Assembly: GCF_958450345.1 (NCBI RefSeq)
Contig: NC_088782.1
Span: 107,042,358 to 107,106,357, forward strand
Reading direction: 5' to 3'
Source: Calliphora vicina
Lineage: Eukaryota > Arthropoda > Insecta > Diptera > Calliphoridae
DNA length: 64,000 bases
Shown here: in pieces, positions 33,986 to 45,255 of the stretch
Position numbering within the stretch: position 1 is the stretch's first letter
How the letters are laid out: every line of letters begins with the position of its first letter
Translations under genes and position numbers: made by a program
The notes under the pieces: generated by a model
Databases searched by the model: none
Told to the model about the DNA's origin: nothing
What the model saw: the letters and a program-made list of their open reading frames with translations, nothing else

Positions 33986-36640
33986 CTTACGATTGAAGCT
34001 AAAATTAAACTAAAGACCCACGATTGAACTACATAAAGACATACAACTGAAGATATAATTGAACTACATAAAGACACACGATTGAACTACATAAAGACAA
34101 TTGAAGCTAAAATTGAACTACATAAAGACACACGATTGAACAACATACGGATCCACGATTGAAGCTAAAATTGAACTACATAATAATCCACGATTGAAGC
34201 TAAAATTGATCTACATAACGACCTACGATTGAAGCCAAAATTTAACTACATAAGGACCCACGATTGAAGCTAAAATTGAACTACATAAGGATCAACGATT
34301 GAAGATAAAATTGAACTACATTAGGACCCACGATTGAAGCTAAAATTGAACTGCATAAGGACACACGATTGAACAACATACGGATCAACGATTGAAGCTA
34401 AAATTGAACTACATAAGGATCCACGATTGAAGCTAAAATTGATCTACATAACGACCTACGATTGAAGCCAAAATTTAACTACATAAGGACCCACGATTGA
34501 AGCTAAAATTGAACTACATAAGGATCTACGATTGAAGATAAAATTGAACTACATTAGGACCCACGATTAAAGCTTACGTTTGAAACGAAAATTAAGAAAA
34601 ATAAGGACCGACATTTAAAGCTAAAATTGAACTACATAAGGACCCACGATTGAAGCTAAAATTTAGCTACATAAGGACCCACGTTTGAACCACATAAAGA
34701 CCTACGATTGATGCTAAAATTTAACTACAAAAAGGACCAAGATTCAAGCTAAAATTTCGCTGCATAAGGACCCACGTTTGAACTACATAAAGACTTACGA
34801 TTGTAGCTAAAACTGAACTACATAAAGACACACGATTGTGCAACATAAGGACCCACGATTGAAGCTAAAATTTCGCTACATAAGGACCCACGTTTGAACT
34901 ACATAAAGACACACGATTGTGCAACATAAGGACCCACGATTGAAGCTAAAATTTCGCTACATAAGGACCCACGTTTGAACTACATAAAGACTTACGATTG
35001 AAGCTCAAACTGAACTACATAAAGACACATGATTGTGCAACATAAGGACCCACGTTTGAACTACATAAAGACTTACGATTGAAGCTAAAACTGAACTACA
35101 TAAAGACACATGATTGTGCAACATAAGGACCCACGATTGAAGCTAAAATTGAACAACATAAGGACACACGATTGAACAACATACGGATCCACGATTGAAG
35201 CCAAAATTTAACTACATAAGGACCCACGATTGAAGCCAAAATTTAACTACATAAGGACCCACGATTGAAGCTAAAATTGAACAACATAAGGACACACGAT
35301 TGAACAACATACGGATCCACGATTGAAGCCAAAATTTAACTACATAAGGACCCACGATTGAAGCCAAAATTTAACTACATAAGGACCCACGATTGAAGCT
35401 AAAATTGAACAACATAAGGACACACGATTGAACAACATACGGATCCACGATTGAAGCCAAAATTTAACTACATAATCACCCACGATTGAAGCCAAAATTT
35501 AACTACATAAGGACCCACGATTGAAGCTAAAATTCATCTACATAACGACCTACGATTGAAGCCAAAATTTAACTACATAAGGACCCACGATTGAAGCTAA
35601 AATTGAACTACATAAGGATCAACGATTGAAGCTAAAATTGAACTACATTAGGACCCACGATTAAAGCTTACGATTGAAACGAAAATTAAGAAAAATAAGG
35701 ACCGACATTTAAAGCTAAAATTTAACTTCATAAGGACCCACGGTTGAAGCTAAAATTTAGCTACATAAGGACCCACGTTTGAACCACATAAAGACCTACG
35801 ATTGATGCTAAAATTTAACTACAAAAAGGACCAAGATTCAAGCTAAAATTTCGCTACATAAGGACCCACGTTTGAACTACATAAAGACTTACGATTGAAG
35901 CTAAAACTGAACTACATAAAGACACACGATTGTGAAACATAAGGACCCACGATTGAAGCTAAAATTGAACTACATAAGGATCCACGATTGAAGCTAAAAT
36001 TGATCTACATAACGACCTACGATTGAAGCCAAAATTTAACTACATAAGGACCCACGATTGAAGCTAAAATTGATCTACATACCTACGATTGAAGCCAAAA
36101 TCTAACTACATAAGGACCCACGATTGAAGCTAAAATTGAACTACATAAGGATCAACGATTGAAGCTAAAATTGAACTACATTAGGACCCACGATTAAAGC
36201 TTACGATTGAAACGAAAATTAAGAAAAATAAGGACCGACATTTAAAGCTAAAATTGAACTACATAAGGACCCACGATTGAAGCTAAAATTTAACTACATA
36301 AGGACCCACGTTTGAACCACATAAAGACCTACGATTGATGCTAAAATTTAAATACAAAATGGACCACGATTCAAGCTAAAATTTCGCTACATAAGGACCC
36401 ACGTTTGAACTACATAATGACTTACGATTGAAGCTATAACTGAATTCCAAAAAATAAACACACGATTTAAGCTAAAATTTATCTAATTAAAGACCTACGA
36501 TTGAATCTAAAAAAAATGTTCTTTCTAAAGACCTTCGCTTGAAGTTTAAATTCAACTATATAAATATCTAAGGTTCAGATTTAGTTTAAAATGAAACATT
36601 GTAAAGACCATAGATTGAAGGTAATAATGACTTTGTATTC
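33986..36640 (+). repeat. 35-bp satellite array, 2.6 kb, with higher-order blocks
   Basis: The main unit is the 35-bp 'cccacgattgaagctaaaat' plus 'tgaactacataagga'. A shorter form of about 22-23 bp lacks the gaagctaaaatt part (for example cacgattgaacaacatacgg). Longer blocks repeat. A ~131-bp block with 'gaacaacatacggatccacg' is present in tandem three times at about 35130-35510. A block with 'gattaaagcttacg' and 'gaaacgaaaattaag' recurs at about 34563, 35650 and 36190. Units decay after 36470. The left edge meets the 5' truncation point of a LINE. Minor arrays of the same unit lie at 11120 and 16915. Confidence 0.92.
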
Positions 36641-37810
36641 TATATCGAATTCAGTTTAAATCCTTATCAGCCTAAAAATAGGCACCAATATTAAACACAG
36701 CTACCTTCTCTCTGTTCTCAGAAATGTAAATGATTGCAATATTTGATGTTGTGGTTCAAAACATACCCATAAAAATATATATTATAAATATATGTGAACA
36801 TAAAACTGGCAAAAAAAAATACAAGCTGATAAAACAACTCTCAAGCATTTTGGAATATGAATTCCTTTTTGTTTTTGCTGTACAAGTAATAACACATTGT
36901 TAAAACAAGAGTTCTCTGCTAGTTGGTGTACGTACTTACACACTTATGTATGAACAACCATACTAGCCATTTATCGTCCACTGAATATATCATTTCTCAC
37001 CTTTACACTTATTCATATGTATCGAATTTAGTCATGTAAATGTAACAAGGTTATCCAACAATTGTACAAACCGTAACAGTAACAGTAACATTTAGTAACA
37101 CATACCTACAATTTCATGGAAAAAATATTTACTTCCACATTTATACATTCCCAGTACAATCATCATTCAGTCAGTCGAGTTCAATAAAAATAAGAATTTT
37201 GCGAGTAGAATCAAAAAAAAAAAAAAAGGAAAACAAAAAATAAACACATATTCTGCAAAAATATCCTGTGATAATGGTGCAAATGTAAGGTAAACTTATG
37301 GATACTAAGACCATTACAATTGTATCTAGGAATACTATATAAGCATATACATACATAGTGAGAGGCATTTATGCTCACATACGTTATTTTTGAAATGTGC
37401 ATACAGTTTATACAATTTGCAACATTGTTTAAAGTCTTGGCCAGTATATTAGGGATGAGAAGAATACTTCTAAGGTCCTCAAGCTCTTGGCTTATTTTAA
37501 AACACTTTTCTTAACTATAAAAAGCCTGATCTTTATTGCGTTCTAGTATTAATTTCCATCAAGTATCCGATTCATTCGTATTTATCCGGCCTGGTCCTGT
37601 ACTCACATTCGAAGTGTTCATTTGTTGTTAGTTGTTACTGTTGTTTGGCAAAAATAAAAGTATTGTACTTAAACTCCTAAAGGGTGCTTCATTTAAAGGT
37701 ATTTTTTTCTTTTGTTTGTTTTCACAGATTACGCGTAACTGTTGTCATACTGTTATCATGATTTTATTAAGTACTAACTGACACGACAGATGTTGTCCTG
37801 TCCAAATTAG
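36641..37810. other. AT-rich sequence, no recognised feature
   Basis: Short repeats only: aacagtaacagtaac near 37077 and an A-run at 37213-37226. Frames on the minus strand (60-65 codons) are Ile/Tyr/Phe-rich and overlap each other in different frames, so neither is supported. Confidence 0.4.
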
Positions 37811-38541
37811 AAAAAAGTAAGAAAGTATGGTCGGTCAAGCCCGACCATATAATACCCTACACTAACTAAAAGAGCAAAAACATTTTTCTTTTAAAATTTC
37901 AATAATTTATATTTTTGAGTGATTTTCGAAAGTGGGACTTATATGGGGGCTATGTCTAATTATGGACCGATCACCATGAAATTAGGTCGTGTGATTTATG
38001 TCTCTATGAAAGTTTACAATGTTGAATTTTGTGAGTATACCAATATTTTTAAGCGATTTATGCACGTTAAAATGATTTTCGGAAGCGGGTCTATATGGGA
38101 GCTATGACTAATTATGGACCGATCGTAACAAAATTTGGTGACATGAATTTTGTATATATAAAACTTATTTGGAGCGCAATTTGTGGAGATACATTTATAA
38201 ATTAATCATTTATGACCGATACAGTCCAATTACGGAAGGACATTTGTATGGGAGCTAGGTGAAATAATGTACCGATTTCAGCCATTTTCAATAGGCTTGG
38301 TCCTTGGGCCGAATATCTTCAAAATTGCGACCTGTACTCTGCGCACAAGGTTTACATGGACAGCCAGCCAGCAAGCCAGCCAGCCGACCAGACGGAAGGA
38401 CGGACATCGTTTAGTCGACTCAGAAAGTGATTCTAAGTCGATCGGTATACTTTAAGGTGGGTGTTAGACTAATATTTTTGGGCGTTACAAACATCTGCAC
38501 AAACGCATTAACCCTCCCCACTATGGTGGTGTAGGGTATAA
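37811..38541 (-). mobile_element. mini-me/INE-1-like element, GGTCGGGC form (copy B5)
   Basis: Runs from aaaaaagtaagaaagtatgg through the ggtcggtcaagcccgacc palindrome to ccactatggtggtgtaggg. A (CCAG)n run lies at 38360-38385. Full body, with a small deletion near 38315 that removes the 'aaaaaataatatgtatcaaatttc' equivalent. Confidence 0.85.
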
Positions 38542-39524
38542 AAATGTCAAGAGTTATACGGGAATACAAAATTAATATTATAGTAAGAATTGTGCTAAAT
38601 TTCCCAATTATTGATAAATGCACTGACATTTATTGTTGGGGGATAAGCTAGTTCCTATGCGCATTTCACTGGTTGCATAGGCCAGATCATCAGGAAACCT
38701 TTTCCCAAAAGGCCTTAGATAGCTAAAGATATACAAATCAAGCTATAGAGTGAATGAGAATTACAGACACTCAAGCTTTATTTGTAAAAATATCAAAGCT
38801 TAAACAAAACTCCTACAATAAACAGTGAGTTTATCTTTTCTTTCGAACATAAAAATGTTTCTGTTCGATTTGTGAATTTGTGAAAAGCTTTTTGAAATGT
38901 GTAAAACTAGTTTAAAATAGAAAAAATATAGGTTTGGTGTATGTTTGATTTACATTTGATTTGAAAATACATATGTACAATGAATCTTACGGTGTTCTAT
39001 TTACACTTTGATTGAAAGATCGATGTTCACCTAACCAACCAAAATAAAGAAATACTTTTGCCGATCATCGCAATGATCTATGATACACCCCTGCCACATG
39101 AATAGGACCCCCTAACAAAATGTTTTCAAAAGGTTATAGTTTCTACAAAAAAAAAATGTTACGAACTTAATTTTTATTTATATTTAAAGGTAATTTAGAT
39201 ATGGTTGAATACTACAAAAATTGGTAAACCAAGTAAAATTTTGCGTCACATGAATAGTAGTGATAGTTTGCTATAAAAATTTGTAATTTTATTTACATTT
39301 TATGAAAATTTGTACATTTTAAAGCCTTTTCAATAATGCGAAGAGCATCCATTTTTACAGATTGTTTCGTAAATTCGATTGGGAATAGAATCATACAATG
39401 ATTTTATGTAATCGAGCAAAATGGTTGAACAAGCGACTTTTATGCCTTCTCGTTATACCACGTCATGTGAGTTCAACAAAAACTCAAGCGCATATTTTTT
39501 CGAGCATCGTTAAGTGGTGTTTTT
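38542..39524. other. AT-rich sequence, no recognised feature
   Basis: No shared repeats found; scattered AT-rich words and short chance frames only. Confidence 0.35.
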
Positions 39525-39544
39525 ATACCCTTCACCTTCTTGTA

Positions 39545-39684
39545 AAGGGTATAAAAAAGTTTGTCATTCCGTTTGTAATTTCCACAATATAATTTTCCGA
39601 CCCTATAAAGTATATATACTTTATAGGGTCGGAAAATTATATTGTGGAAATTACAAACGGAATGACAAACTTATTTATACCCTT
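39545..39684. repeat. 140-bp near-perfect palindrome without spacer
   Basis: The centre is tataaagtatatatacttta between 39614 and 39615. Each arm is 70 bp; I count one mismatch, near 39556/39673. The arms are the 5' end of a mini-me element (gtttgtcattccgtttgtaa side) and its mirror copy. Such a sequence can extrude as a cruciform or fold as a long hairpin. Confidence 0.9.
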
Positions 39685-39694
39685 CTAAAGGAAG

Positions 39695-39738
39695 GCCTAC
39701 CAATGACATCTGCGTTTGTGCAGATGTCATTGGTAGGC
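39695..39738. repeat. perfect 19-bp stem with 6-nt loop
   Basis: gcctaccaatgacatctgc (39695-39713) and its reverse complement (39720-39738) are separated by gtttgt. It lies 10 bp beyond the larger palindrome. No T-run follows and the organism is eukaryotic, so it is not a terminator. Confidence 0.9.
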
Positions 39739-40759
39739 AAAAAGAGGCATTTAATTTGTGTGCTCTTTTGGGTAAAAAATAAAATATCCACAACAACATC
39801 AAGAAACTGAATGAATTGTGTGTATTTTTACGCTCTATTACGCTCTTTTGTTCACATTCGGGTTGTTTGACGAAAATCATCGTAACCTGAACAATATGAA
39901 CGTCTACCATGGTTCTAGATCCTTATAGATAGCGGAGTCGATTAAGCCGTGTCCGTCTGTCTGTCTGTCTGTTGAAATCAATTTTCTGAAGAACCCAGAT
40001 AGCTTCGGGATCCAAATCTTCAATAATTCTCTCAGACATGCTTTCGAGAAGTTTCCTATTTAAAATTAACAAAATCGGTACACAAATAGCTGAGATATGA
40101 GGAAAAACCAGGACAACCTCGATTTTTGACCTACATATATCTGGATTACTAAGGCATTAATATAGACAATATGGATATCTAATGATAGATATTTCAACGA
40201 CCTTTGCAATGACGTATATAACGTTGAAACTGCAATGGGTCAAAATCGGAAAAAATATTTTTCACCAAAAAAAAATTTTTTTTTTAAAATTTGAAGATAA
40301 AAAAATTTCAAATTTAAAAAAAAAAAATTAAAATAACAATTCCAAAAAATTAAAAAAAAAAATTTGGAAAAAAATTTTGTTTACCTAAAAATATTTAAAA
40401 TTTTTATTTTGAAGTATAATTTGGTGAAGGGTATATAAGATTCGGCACAGCCGAATATAGCTCTCTTACTTGTTTTCTTATGTTTAAATCGATGTTCAGA
40501 CTTCGAAATTACACGCTGCTCTGTTCTTACGCTTGCCGAAAAACAGTTGCCGAAAGTACACTTTTAGTACGGCATTTCATACTTTTCCCGTAGTTATACT
40601 CATTCCGTAAAAAAATAGATACCACATTTCATCTTCTTTGGATTCGTTAGGCAAATTTTGAGGATCCATTGTCCATTGTCCATTGTCCATATTCCTTTTA
40701 AATTTAAATTTTTATTTTTTCAGCATCTGTTAAGGTTTTCCTCGACTCATTTCAAAATT

Positions 40760-42543
40760 TTTTTTTTTTAAAATAACACAATTTGCATTAAAACTACTAG
40801 TACTTTCCTTCGAATTGGTAATTATAATGTTACGACACTGAAAGTCGGATCAGTAATGCGGGTAATTCCAGCGAGTTTAAAAACTCGGTTGGATAGTTGA
40901 CGACACCATCTTAGAAAGTAACGATGTCCACCGATTTGTAAGTCATCAATTCAGCAGCAATTTGACTTTGAATTTTAAAATTCAATTCGTACACATCAAT
41001 GATTTTCGCATCCACATTCGCTCAACCAATTGTAATTTTGTGCAATATTTGGAAACAGCTTTCGGATAAGTTCAGATTTTGATTCGGTGAACTGGCAGAA
41101 AGCAACAGGAAATTCAATGCAGTCGGTCGAAATGTCAACCGGGATTTTGTTTGAAAAATACTTCTCCAGATTGATCGTTCTGCAGCTCGACATGCATGTT
41201 CACAGTCAATTTGAGTTTGTTGGCATGTTTCATCGGCAGTCGTTGACCATGGAATCACTGGCATTGTTTGTCGAGGAAATCTCCTGCCAACAGAATCATC
41301 GCACCACCAAACCGGCTGTGATTGTTTCGTAAATCTTGCAACGTTTTGTCTAATGCCTCCAAAGAATTTTTGTGCTGATCATTCCAAACGATCAGTTTGC
41401 TTTGCTGAAAAACTTTGGAATAGTTGTATGTTGAATTTTCATTGATTTGCATATTCAATGGCAACCTGAGTGCTGAATTTGCAATTCGACCGCCTTCCAA
41501 CAACATAGCTGCAATTCCTGACGAAGCAAGTGCAATATCATTCTGCGAATTTCCAGTCGCATATTTCACAACTTTCATAAGAGTGTCGTACTTGTTCGAC
41601 ATCATCGAGCAAATATCCTCAATTAATATCAAAGCATTGTTGTAAATTTCCACGCTCAGTTCCACAATTGGATGCTCCACAAATTAGTCGGTTTGGATGG
41701 GAAGCATGTTGAGATATTTATCGAATACAATGTTCGTATTTGATGATCATTTAACGAAAGCTCAACATCTCCGAGGGTGTATTCCCAATGACTGTCATTC
41801 TCTAACAATCACAAGCGTTGACACGCTTCTCTCTATACGGGTCACACAATTTACCATTTATAGTTCGCAAATCTTGGAATGATGTTGGGCTAAGAACGTT
41901 GACTAATGGATGGACTGTGTAAATTCAACCTAATGCGTCGGCGGAAATTAAATGAGGGAAACCTGGAACTGGATTTCTTTGTTTCCGCCGTTGAAATTTC
42001 TTTGACGATTGATTCCAATTGGCATTACGGTGTATTGCAGCATCCGTTCAAATTCATCATTCCGGCACATTTCAAAAAATCTGGTCAATATAGATGGTGG
42101 TCGATAAACTCGTAAATGTAATACATTCTCCTCAGTAAAGTACACTCTTTGACCATTTTCATCTTTCATGAATGGCAAATGAAAAATGGCACAAATTGTT
42201 TCGTTGCTGCCCAGGCCATGCGTTCTCCGATTTTTTATATATGTCGAAAAAAAAGTGGGCGTCTTTAAAAAAAAAACGTTTGCGAACATTTAAAAAAGTG
42301 GGCGTGGTCAATTCTTCATTTTAAAAACTTAAAATGGATTACCACAAACATTTAAAAAAAAATAGCTAAATCGGTGCAGCCGTTTTCCGATTTTAGATAA
42401 ATGGAAAAAAGTGGGTGTAAAAGCAGGCGTGGTGAATTTTTATATCCGTAAAAAGTTGGACTATGAATGTCCAAATCGGTCCAGCCGTTCTTAACTGATG
42501 CAATTACCAACGAATTACATTTGATTTTTATTTATACAGAAGA
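40760..42543 (-). mobile_element. Helitron with Rep-helicase remnants
   Basis: The 5' end on the minus strand is TCTTCTGTATAAATAAAAAT at 42543, followed by the common Helitron start words aacggctggaccgatttgg (about 42490-42470). Coding remnants run from about 42220 down. First FHLPFMKDENGQRVYFTEEN and FFEMCRNDEF (end of the Rep-to-helicase linker). Then SSGIAAMLLEGGRIANSALR, SKLIVWNDQHKNSLEALD, GGAMILLAGDF and LPVIPWST (PIF1-like helicase). Then IPVDISTDCIEFPVAFCQFT and LIRKLFPNIAQNYN, and near 40935-40850 LMTYKSVDIVTF and NYPTEFLNSLELP. The Rep nickase motif was not found. Helicase motif I (GKS) was also not seen. The Walker-B-like IVWDE is IVWND. Frameshifts break it, and the 3' terminus is not seen. 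Confidence 0.82.
41255..41680 (-). pseudogene. Helitron PIF1-like helicase, best-kept frame
   Basis: A 141-codon open frame. The order DIALASSGIAAMLLEGGRIA, FQQSKLIVWNDQHKNSLEAL and FGGAMILLAGDFLD follows helicase motifs Ia, II and III of Helitron/PIF1 helicases. The Walker-B acidic pair appears as ND instead of DE. After GDF the family continues into QTLPVIP; here that segment has moved to another frame (LPVIPWST in the frame ending at 41022). The ATP-binding motif I was not found upstream. Enzymatically dead on sequence grounds. Confidence 0.8.
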
Positions 42544-43453
42544 TATGTTAAAAGTAAACTATAAAAAAATTCACCCTTTACAAACATACACACATTCCAC
42601 TACATTCATTCATACATATTTCTATTTGATCTGCTGTTACGTTTTTAATGAAACGTAAATATCTTATGGGCTGTTATGGAACATAAACTCGTACCTAAAG
42701 CTTCCAACATCATCCTCATCACTACTATGCAGATAGATACTCGTACATACATTCACATGTATTGTCATCTCATCATCATGTAACAGTGAGTTTAGTTTGT
42801 CAACCATCATTCTTTACATTTTTTTTTTTTTGTTTTGCCAAGAAACATTTTGTCATTTCTTTTCCAACGAAGTATTTGTACAGACCAAAGGACAATAGAA
42901 CAGGAACAAAAAAATAAAAATTCTTACTTTGTTCACACAGTTTTAAAGAAAATAATAAATAAAGTGAAACATTTGTATCCTCATATTATTGTTACAACAT
43001 GGGTCATTTTGGTTTTGTAAAAACACAAATATTTTTTTCTGCCGCTGACATAGTTTACAAATAGACTGAAGTGGAGAGACTTAAAATTCCTGGAGGTTAT
43101 TTAACGAAATTCTCATTTAAAATTTATGAACACTGTTTTCACTTTAAATGTTTGAGAGAAAAGTGTCACATCATCTATTATTGTTGAGAGGCGGAGTGGT
43201 GTTTAGGTTTTAAATAATTGAATTTTGAGAAAATAAGTTTAAAGGAATTCAAGGTTTTCTAAGAATATAAAGTAACTAAACAATGTACCATATTTATTGC
43301 ATTAGCTTGATAAGCCACAAAATTTCAGCGAAAGAAGGAAAATACATCAACAGGAATATTTAATTTTTCTAAGCCACAATTTGTAACCGATTTTGTTGTC
43401 AATACAATCTTACCGAGTCCAAAAATAATGGAATAAAAATTTAAATATAAAAA
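42544..43453. other. AT-rich sequence, no recognised feature
   Basis: Contains attcattcatacat and catcatcat words near 42604 and 42770 and a T-run near 42820. No shared repeat or supported gene. Confidence 0.4.
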
Positions 43454-43709
43454 AAACAAGTAACAGAGCTATATTCGGCTGTGCCGAATCTTATATACCC
43501 TTCACCAAATTATACTTCAAAATAAAAAATTTAAATATTTTTTCAATTTTTGGAAAAAAAATTTTCCTTGTTTTTTCCTCATATCTCAGCTATTTGTGGA
43601 CCGATTTTGCTGATTTTAAATAGCAAACTTCTCGAAAGCATGTCTGCCAGAATTATTGAAGATTTGGATCCCGAAGATATCAGGGGTCTTCAGAAAATTG
43701 ATTTCAACA

Positions 43710-43740
<31 letters not shown>

Positions 43741-43879
43741 GGATATGGCTTAATCGACTCCGCTGTCTATAAGGATCCAGAATATACATACTTTATAGGG
43801 TCGGAAATGAAAAATGTAGAAATTGCAAACGGAATGACAAAACTATATATATCCTTCTCACGAAGGTGAAGGGTATAAA
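43454..43879 (-). mobile_element. mini-me/INE-1-like element, short form, complete (copy A4)
   Basis: The most complete short copy, about 425 bp. On the minus strand the 5' end is tatacccttcaccttcgtga at 43877 and the core spans ccctataaagtatgtatatt to gtcgattaagcc (43800-43745). (GTCY)n lies at 43715-43742 and the 3' palindrome ttcggcacagccgaa at about 43476-43490, with the end word ttacttgtt. It abuts the 5' end of a Helitron copy. Confidence 0.88.
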
Positions 43880-45149
43880 CACAGTAGAAATAGTAATGTC
43901 ATTGACTGACTGACAGGTTCAACATGACCAGATCAAAAGCTATACTTTCCCCTCTCTCTGTGAAGATCCTATAAGAAGGGATTTTAGAAAATTTGAAGAT
44001 TTGGGGTATAAATTTTTGAATTCGGTAACCTTATATCTTCCAAACTAATGTAGATACCAACAAAATTTAATATGCATCTTTATCTACTTAATAAATTAGC
44101 AGATGGGAATTTAATACTTTTTTAAAATTCGAACCATTTACGGGAGAAACCGGATAAAAACAAGTAAGAAAGTATGGTCGGTCAAGCCCGACCATATAAT
44201 ACCCTACACTAAGTAAAAGAGCAAAAACCTTTTTCTTTTAAAATTTCAATAATTTATATATTTGAGTGATTTTCGGAAGTGGGCCTTATATGGGGGCTAT
44301 GTCTAATTATGGACCGATCAGCATGAAATTAGGTCTTGTGATTTATGTCTACATGAAAGTTTACTATGTTGAATTTTGTATGTTTACCAACATTTTTAAG
44401 CGATTTATGCACGTTAAAGTGATTTTCGGAAGCGGGTCTATATGGGAGCTATGACTAATTATGGACCGATCGTAACAAAATTTGGTCACATGAATTTTGT
44501 GTATATAAAACTTATTTGGAGCAAAATTTGTGGAGATACATATATAAATTAAACATTTATGACCGATAAAGTCCAATTTCGGTAGGACATATGTATGGGG
44601 GCTAGGTGAAATAATGGACCGATTTCAGCCAGTTTCAATAGGCTTGGTCCTTGAGCCGAAAAAATAATATGTATCAAATTTCATCGAAATATCTTCAAAA
44701 GTGCGACCTGTACTCTGCGCACAAGGTTTACATGGACAGCCAGCCAGCCAGCCAGCCGACCAGACGGACGGACGGACATCGCTTAATCGACTCAGAAAGT
44801 GATTCTAAGTCGATAGGTATACTTTAAGGTGGGTGTTAGACTAATATTTTTGGGCGTTACAAACATCTTCACAAACGCATAATACCCTCCCCACTATGGT
44901 GGTGTAGGGTATAAATAGCAAATATTAGTTTGGTACTTTTTAAAAATCCAAAATTTTTTCATAAACTAATTTCTCTTCTATAAATTGACATAGGCATATG
45001 AATATTTTACTTTACGATACTGAAATTTATTAAACAAAATTTGTATGACTTCAATGGAGACAAAAAAAAGTACCAAAAAGGGGTAAATTCGATACTGTCA
45101 AGGCAATTTTGAAAAAATGTTATACATTGGTTCTTCAGTCTGAAAGTCT
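43880..45149 (+). mobile_element. Helitron, 5' part, second copy, split by mini-me B6
   Basis: The words cattgactgactgac, ctataagaagggattttag, gaattcggtaaccttatatc and aagtaccaaaaaggggtaaa occur in the same order as at 7430-8040 of the Helitron at 7403. The copy stops before the minisatellite part. Copy B6 of mini-me is inserted at 44157-44913. So this Helitron family predates at least one round of mini-me spread. Confidence 0.75.
44157..44913 (-). mobile_element. mini-me/INE-1-like element, GGTCGGGC form (copy B6)
   Basis: Full-length form B in reverse, from aacaagtaagaaagtatgg to ccactatggtggtgtaggg. A (CCAG)n/(GGAC)n run lies at 44737-44777. It agrees closely with B1, B4 and B5, and is among the least diverged. 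Confidence 0.88.
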
Positions 45150-45255
45150 GACTCGTTCTGACTCGATCGGTATACTTTAAGATGGGTGTTAGATGTTACA
45201 AAACATCAGCACAGACGCAGTATACCCTCCCCACTATGGTGGTGTAGGATATAAA
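45150..45255 (-). mobile_element. mini-me B form, 5' end only (copy B7)
   Basis: ctcgatcggtatactttaag and ccctccccactatggtggtg match the 5' end of form B. Nothing of the body remains. It lies between the Helitron fragment and a mariner remnant. Confidence 0.65.

Larger units (their letters stand above)
39528..40474 (+). mobile_element. mini-me/INE-1-like element, short form, with palindrome insertion (copy A3)
   Basis: Starts tatacccttcaccttcttg and continues to ccctataaagtatata at about 39614. It resumes at about 39911 with ttctagatccttatagatag, the (GTCY)n run at 39950-39972, an internal tract of A/T runs (40260-40400), and the 3' hairpin ttcggcacagccgaa at about 40441 with the end word cttacttgtt. 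The roughly 295 bp in between are extra. They begin with an inverted copy of the element's own first ~70 bp, making a large palindrome, and also hold a second small hairpin. Confidence 0.8.

Noticed and set aside
33986..36640. Possible CRISPR array
   Set aside because: Units are contiguous 22-35 bp repeats without unique spacers, in fly-type nuclear DNA. It is a satellite.
39545..39684. Fold-back transposon as a unit
   Set aside because: The arms are clearly the 5' end of a mini-me element, whose core resumes at 39911, so the palindrome is a rearranged mini-me and not a separate fold-back family.
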